DNA of 30,069 nt, from the NCBI GenBank assembly GCA_021784975.1, contig JAJYGU010000114.1, positions 1-30,069 on the forward strand, read 5' to 3'. Of this stretch, positions 26,185 to 30,069 are shown in pieces (position 1 is the stretch's first letter; the number at the start of each line of letters is the position of its first letter). Source of the stretch: Planctomycetota bacterium (GTDB taxonomy: Bacteria; Planctomycetota; Planctomycetia; Pirellulales; Thermoguttaceae). Both the position numbers and the translations under genes were made by a program. The notes below the pieces were generated by a model, which saw only the letters and a list, made by a program, of their open reading frames with translations, had not been told where the DNA came from and searched no databases.

Positions 26185-26552
26185 GCCGGCAATGCCGAGG
26201 GGCGCAACAACAAGAAAACCGCCGGGTCTCTGCTGCGGAGACGCGGCGGCTTAAGGCTCAAACTCCTCGCCGATTGCGACTGGATGCGTCGCTGCGAGAA
26301 GAGCGGAGATCCGGGGTGCTTCTGCACCGGCCGTCTCGTGATCTCGGCTCACGCGAATGGGTTGGCACCTCCGTCGGAATACCAAGCGAGAAGTTCGATC
26401 TCGTGTAGCGGGTTCACCAACACTATCGGCACTTTTCCCGGCCGGCTTTCACGAGAATCTTCAACAATCTCAGGCGCCAACGGCCGGCCGCGCCGCCCAA
26501 CTAGCTACGACCCGCAAGTGCGGAGTTGTTATTGCCAACGAGTGTGCGAAGC

Positions 26553-26606
26553 GGGTCAGTCCCCTGTTTTGTGGCCTCCTGCCGCAAAAACTGAGACAGT
26601 CCCCGG
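26553..26606. repeat. Degenerate CAGTCCCC/TTTTG inverted repeat
   Basis: GGTCAGTCCCCTGTTTTGTG on the left and GCAAAAACTGAGACAGTCCCC on the right form an imperfect inverted repeat (best around GTTTTGTGGC and GCCGCAAAAAC). It ends exactly at the stop of the zinc-ribbon gene and resembles the GGGGACAG elements seen inside genes. Confidence 0.45.
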
Positions 26607-27134
26607 CTAGCCAATCCAACCGCGCTTGCCCTTGGCTACCCGCATCCCCTCGACCACCAAGCCCACGCCGGCAATGGCCAGCACGGCGGCTACCCCCAGG
26701 CCGCTAAAATAGTTCCGCGACTGCCTGACATATCGCTTGTCGGGACGCGGGTCGATTCCGATCTTCATGCTCTCCCACGCCCGCCAACTCTGCCACGGCG
26801 AAAGGTGCTGGAAGGACTCATGGATTCTCTCGGGCCCAACCGCTTCATAGCGTGAGACCGGGCGCAAGAGCAAGACGGCCAGGATGGCCAGGGTGGTAGC
26901 GGCCACCAGCAGCACGCCCCCCAGCAACTCCATTCGTTGTCCCCCACCCCATGGACCGATCTTCGACGGCGCGAGGGCCGGCTCCTCCGAGGCCACTTCC
27001 AGGGTGGCCATTTTCAGCATCGTTGGGGCCAACAGGACGGCGCCACACTCGCAAACGACCGACTCGCCAGCTTGCTTTGGCTCAATCGCCACGCTACGGC
27101 CGCACGCACAGGGTAGCTGATACTTGGCACTCAC
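26607..27134 (-). CDS. Membrane protein with an N-terminal zinc-ribbon-like motif
   Basis: 175 residues. The N-terminus has two CxC pairs (LPCACGRSV and VVCECGAVL) about 18 residues apart, a four-cysteine zinc-ribbon-like arrangement common in planctomycete membrane proteins. Two membrane helices follow (LLGGVLLVAATTLAILAVLL and YFSGLGVAAVLAIAGVGLVV), separated by a Trp-rich polar loop (LSPWQSWRAWESMK). I do not recognise a family or role. It lies alone, ending at the inverted repeat 26553-26606. Confidence 0.7.
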   Translation of the reverse strand: MSAKYQLPCACGRSVAIEPKQAGESVVCECGAVLLAPTMLKMATLEVASEEPALAPSKIGPWGGGQRMELLGGVLLVAATTLAILAVLLLRPVSRYEAVGPERIHESFQHLSPWQSWRAWESMKIGIDPRPDKRYVRQSRNYFSGLGVAAVLAIAGVGLVVEGMRVAKGKRGWIG

Positions 27135-27982
27135 TCGAACATCCTCCGCAGGAACGAGACCGGGTCCGCGCCGGGCGGCTGCATAATGTTATGGGGCTTA
27201 TGCCTGAAAACGATGCCCCCCCCTCCGGTGGCAACGGTTTGTTTCAATTCAGGCCGCGGCAGCTATATCGCCTTACGGAACGCTCGCGCCCTTGACTTCA
27301 CAGAGGGCGGGCGGCCAGCCTCCTTGCCGCCTTTTGCAGTGTATCCGATGCGCGGGCAGTTGGCGAGGCAATCGGCTGAGCTACCACGATTGGGAGCCGA
27401 CCAAAGGGACTTGCCGCGGTTGACGCCCACCCCACACGGGACATCGCCATTTATATTTCCTACAGCGCCCAGATTATGCATATTAACAAACATCAGCCTC
27501 ATCCCCAACCAAATTCTAACGTTTTTTTAATTGGTAACTGGACGGTTGAACTTTATTGGCTACAATGAAACCTGTGGCAGTGCGACATTCTGAGCATCAA
27601 GGGCCTGGGGGCGATGGTGCCACCGGCGGAGTGATGCTGCGGCACGACTCCGAAAAACGGTCGGCGATCTGATAACTTGGTGCGATGTCGGCGTACCAGA
27701 TTCCGGTGCCGCGGGAGAAGCCCGCGGGCCGTGCGGGAGTGTTCAGAGTGGGGAGGAGCGGCCCAGCCACTGGCCGCTGGGATGGATTCTGGGACGTTTC
27801 GGCGGCCTAAAGGGCGTGCATTCTCGGCGCAGGTAGAATCCCTTGCCAAATGGCGACTGGCGGTCGCACTGTGGGAATTCGGTGGTAGAATTTTTTGGCT
27901 TTTGGCCAGCGCTTGTAGGATAATGGCATCTGCGTTTTGTCGAGCCAGTCCTGCTTGGGTAAAGACGTGAGGAGCAAGAATC
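27135..27982. other. Long region without a recognisable gene upstream of the sigma-factor gene
   Basis: About 850 bases. It includes an AT-rich stretch (27440-27560, with a T7 run near 27530) unlike its GC-rich surroundings. Short open frames on both strands do not look like proteins. The last 100 bases hold a candidate promoter for the sigma factor. The rest is unassigned. Confidence 0.5.
27895..27924 (+). promoter_or_regulatory. Candidate sigma70 promoter for the sigma-factor gene
   Basis: TTGGCT (27895-27900), 18 bases, then GATAAT (27919-27924), about 58 bases before the TTG start. Spacing is acceptable and both hexamers are imperfect. Confidence 0.35.
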
Positions 27983-29557
27983 TTGTACGACGCACTTCTG
28001 GACAGCCTGGACGACGAATCGCTGGATCGTACCGAAGACGCCCTGGAGTTGGTGGAAGATCCGGTCGAGGTGCTGGAGGCCGACGATGATCTGGATGGCG
28101 TCGTGTTGGAGGACGACGAAGAGCACGATCCCGAACTGGATGCCAACGCCGACGACCTGTTCGCCGAAGTCACCGACGACGAGTCCTGGTCAGACGATCC
28201 GGTCCGCATGTACCTGACCCAGATGGGCGAGATCTCGCTGCTGACCCGACAGCAAGAGGTGGCCCTGGCCAAGCAGATCGAGTTGACGCGGGCGCGGTTC
28301 CGGCACAAGGTGCTGGAGTGCGACTACGTGATGCAGACCGCCGTGAAGGTCCTTCGCCGGGTGCATGAAGGCGAGTTGCCCTTCGACCGCACCGTGCAGG
28401 TATCGGTAACCGATCAGCTCGAAAAGCACCAGATCCTGGGGCGGCTGCCGCACAATCTCCGCACCCTGGAGACGCTGCTGAAGCGCAACAAGCGGGACTA
28501 CAATCTGGCCACCAGCAAGTCGCGGTCCCCGGCCGAGCGGCGGGCCGCCTGGCGGCGGCTGGGACGCCGCCGCCGCCGCACCGTGCGGCTGGTCGAAGAG
28601 CTGGGCTTGCGCACCCAGCGGATCGAACCGATGATCCAGACCCTGGAGGAGTTTAGCCGCCGGATCGACGAGCTGCGCCAGCGGATTCGCGAGCACCATG
28701 CCGGCGGCAAAGGGCATGGCAAACAACGTCAACCCTGGGTCACCGAGTACCGCGACTTGCTGCGGCGGACCCAGGAGTCGCCGACCAGCCTCCGCAAGCG
28801 GGTCCAATACCTCAAAGGCATCTACGCCCAATATCAGGCCGCCAAGCGCGGTCTGTCGGAAGGCAATCTGCGGCTGGTGGTGTCCATCGCCAAGAAGTAC
28901 CGCAACCGCGGGCTGAGTTTTCTGGACTTGATCCAGGAAGGCAACGCGGGATTGATGCGGGCGGTCGACAAGTTCGAGTACCGCCGCGGATTCAAGTTCT
29001 GCACCTATGCCACCTGGTGGATTCGCCAGGCCATCACCCGTGCGGTGGCCGACCAGAGCCGCACCATCCGCATCCCGGTGCACATGGTGGAGACGATGTC
29101 GCGGGTGCGGAACGTGTCGCGGAGCCTGCTGCAGAAGCTGGGCCGCGAGCCGACCATCGAAGAGACGGCCGCCGCCAGCGAGACTTGCGTCGACGAGGCA
29201 CGCCGGGTGCTGGCCATGAGCCGCTACCCGATCAGCCTCGACCGGCCGGTGGGCAACAGCGAAGACAGCCATTTTGGCGATCTGCTGCCCGACGGCGCCG
29301 CCAAGAGCCCGGCCACCGGGGCCACCCACGGCATGTTGCGGCACCGTATCGGCAAGGTGCTGAAGACCTTGAGCTACCGCGAACGCGAGATCATCAAGCT
29401 CCGCTACGGCCTGGGCGACGGCTACAGCTACACACTGGAAGAGGTCGGGCACATCTTCAAGGTCACCCGCGAACGGATTCGGCAAATCGAGGCCAAGGCG
29501 GTCCGCAAGCTCCAGCAGCCCAGCCGCAGCCAAGAGTTGGTCGGCTTCCTCGACTAA
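27983..29557 (+). CDS. rpoD: Primary RNA polymerase sigma factor (RpoD-type sigma70)
   Basis: 524 residues with a TTG start at 27983, supported by TGAGGAGC 7 bases upstream. The first 70 residues are highly acidic (VEVLEADDDLDGVVLEDDEE) and occupy the place of region 1.1. Region 1.2 is DPVRMYLTQMGEISLLTRQQ. Region 2 contains NLRLVVSIAKKYRNRGLSFL, DLIQEGNAGLMRAVDKFEYR and YATWWIRQAITRAV, the core-binding, -10 recognition and melting parts. Regions 3 and 4 end with LEEVGHIFKVTRERIRQIEA, the -35-binding helix-turn-helix. A non-conserved, Arg-rich segment lies between regions 1.2 and 2. It converges on infA. Planctomycetes can carry several RpoD-like factors, so it may be a paralogue rather than the housekeeping copy. 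Confidence 0.9.
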   Translation: MYDALLDSLDDESLDRTEDALELVEDPVEVLEADDDLDGVVLEDDEEHDPELDANADDLFAEVTDDESWSDDPVRMYLTQMGEISLLTRQQEVALAKQIELTRARFRHKVLECDYVMQTAVKVLRRVHEGELPFDRTVQVSVTDQLEKHQILGRLPHNLRTLETLLKRNKRDYNLATSKSRSPAERRAAWRRLGRRRRRTVRLVEELGLRTQRIEPMIQTLEEFSRRIDELRQRIREHHAGGKGHGKQRQPWVTEYRDLLRRTQESPTSLRKRVQYLKGIYAQYQAAKRGLSEGNLRLVVSIAKKYRNRGLSFLDLIQEGNAGLMRAVDKFEYRRGFKFCTYATWWIRQAITRAVADQSRTIRIPVHMVETMSRVRNVSRSLLQKLGREPTIEETAAASETCVDEARRVLAMSRYPISLDRPVGNSEDSHFGDLLPDGAAKSPATGATHGMLRHRIGKVLKTLSYREREIIKLRYGLGDGYSYTLEEVGHIFKVTRERIRQIEAKAVRKLQQPSRSQELVGFLD

Positions 29558-29654
29558 CGGCGCGTGGAAGAATTACGGGGTGAAGTCTCCCCGGGTGGCG
29601 CGCCCGAACGCCGGGGAAGATTCGCACGTGGAGCGTGAAGGGTATCTGGGAGGC

Positions 29655-29876
29655 TCAACGCTCGCGGAAGGTGATGCGGCCTTTGGTGAGATCATAGGGG
29701 GAGAGCTCCACCCGAACGCGGTCGCCGGGCACAATGCGAATGAAATGTTTCCGCATGCGGCCGGCCACGTGGGCAATCACCGTGTGTCCGCTCTCCAACT
29801 GGACACGAAAGCGGGTGTTGGCCAGAGCCTCGGTCACCGTGCCTTCGACCTCAATCGCTTCTTCCTTCTTCGCCAT
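29655..29876 (-). CDS. infA: Translation initiation factor IF-1
   Basis: 73 residues, the usual size. EAIEVEGTVTEALANTRFRV, then GHTVIAHVAGRMRKHFIRIV and GDRVRVELSPYDLTKGRITF, form the single OB-fold of IF-1, which occupies the A site of the 30S subunit during initiation. GGGAG lies 7 bases before the ATG. It is a single-gene unit here, apart from the ribosomal-protein cluster where infA often sits. Confidence 0.97.
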   Translation of the reverse strand: MAKKEEAIEVEGTVTEALANTRFRVQLESGHTVIAHVAGRMRKHFIRIVPGDRVRVELSPYDLTKGRITFRER

Positions 29877-29980
29877 GCTATACTCCCTGGAGGGGACGGC
29901 TCCCCTCGCCCTACAAGCCCTTGGCCACCTTGGCGGTCATTCTAGACGTTTCTTGGCCGTCCGTCCAGCGGGGCAGAACC

Positions 29981-30069
29981 ATGCAACCACCGCCGATGGC
30001 CGCTGACCTACGTTCGGCAAGTGTGCCGCGCCGGCAGCTCGGCTTGTGGGACGCGACTTCGATCATCGT
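29981..30069 (+). CDS. APC-superfamily amino acid permease, N-terminus only
   Basis: The frame opens at an ATG at 29981 (second ATG at 29996) and runs off the window. After a short polar start, PRRQLGLWDATSIIV is the typical entry into the first helix of APC-family amino acid/polyamine permeases ('LGLWDA.SIIVG'). Only about 29 residues are visible, so the substrate cannot be told. Confidence 0.6.
   Translation, partial: MQPPPMAADLRSASVPRRQLGLWDATSII

Larger units (their letters stand above)
26127..26606. other. Intergenic region, one small unassigned minus-strand frame
   Basis: About 480 bases between the antitoxin start and the zinc-ribbon gene end. It holds the AbrB-Doc promoter, a degenerate CAGTCCCC inverted repeat at its far end (26553-26606), and a 52-codon open frame on minus (26349-26504). 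That frame reads plausibly as protein near its end (VPIVLVNPLHEIELLAWYSD) but has no convincing start. Confidence 0.45.

Noticed and set aside
27186..27530. Open frames of 114 and 81 codons upstream of the sigma-factor gene
   Set aside because: No ribosome site, no recognisable family, and odd composition; left as an unassigned intergenic region.
28190..29533. 447-residue minus-strand frame opposite the sigma factor
   Set aside because: Antisense shadow of an unmistakable sigma70 protein.

Overview
The window is about 30 kb of GC-rich DNA, most likely from a planctomycete (Planctomycetota, Pirellulales-like). Supporting this are a DUF1559 pilin-like protein with the H-X9-DG C-terminus, several secreted carbohydrate-associated proteins, a primary sigma factor with a long acidic N-terminus, frequent GTG/TTG starts, and many short palindromic repeats of kinds I associate with this phylum. 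The assignment rests on gene content and style, not on a marker-gene comparison.

Layout. Positions 1-6700 (minus strand) hold a 3'-truncated ChbG/YdjC-like deacetylase, a five-bladed beta-propeller glycosidase-like protein, a beta-helix protein built of two tandem copies, an alpha/beta hydrolase and a DUF1559 protein; most carry export signals. Positions 7100-10060 (plus) hold a sensor kinase and a sigma54-type response regulator. Positions 10240-15283 (minus) hold the RNA helicase HrpA, preceded by a UPF0175/DUF3368 toxin-antitoxin pair. Next come an internally deleted MFS transporter remnant (plus) and, on minus, the apparent operon epmA-aroB-nucleotidyltransferase. A 128-bp palindrome separates epmA from a beta-sandwich plus TIR/deoxyribosyltransferase-like protein. 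efp (minus) and epmB (plus) are divergent, so EF-P and both beta-lysylation enzymes lie within about 4.3 kb. A small membrane protein overlaps a two-domain M16 protease. On minus follow an AbrB-like antitoxin, a Doc/Fic toxin and a stand-alone EF-Tu domain-2-like barrel, then a zinc-ribbon membrane protein upstream of them. The window ends with a primary sigma factor (plus), infA (minus) and the start of an APC permease (plus).

The most striking signal is the number of short palindromic or heptamer repeats that sit inside otherwise conserved genes and are translated in frame: two in epmA, two in hrpA, and one each in the hydrolase, the duplicated beta-helix protein, the M16 protease and the response regulator. 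Related repeats lie in intergenic regions and supply gene ends (sensor kinase, EF-Tu-like protein) or spurious N-terminal extensions (DUF1559 gene). The genes remain open, and the extra residues fall in loops or linkers, which suggests a recurring process of tolerated, frame-preserving repeat insertion.

The second notable locus is the TIR/deoxyribosyltransferase-like protein with a sugar-binding-like sandwich, whose C-terminal domain resembles effector domains of bacterial immune systems. The third is the AbrB-Doc-EF-Tu-like trio: Doc toxins are known to attack EF-Tu, so a small EF-Tu-domain protein beside one is suggestive.
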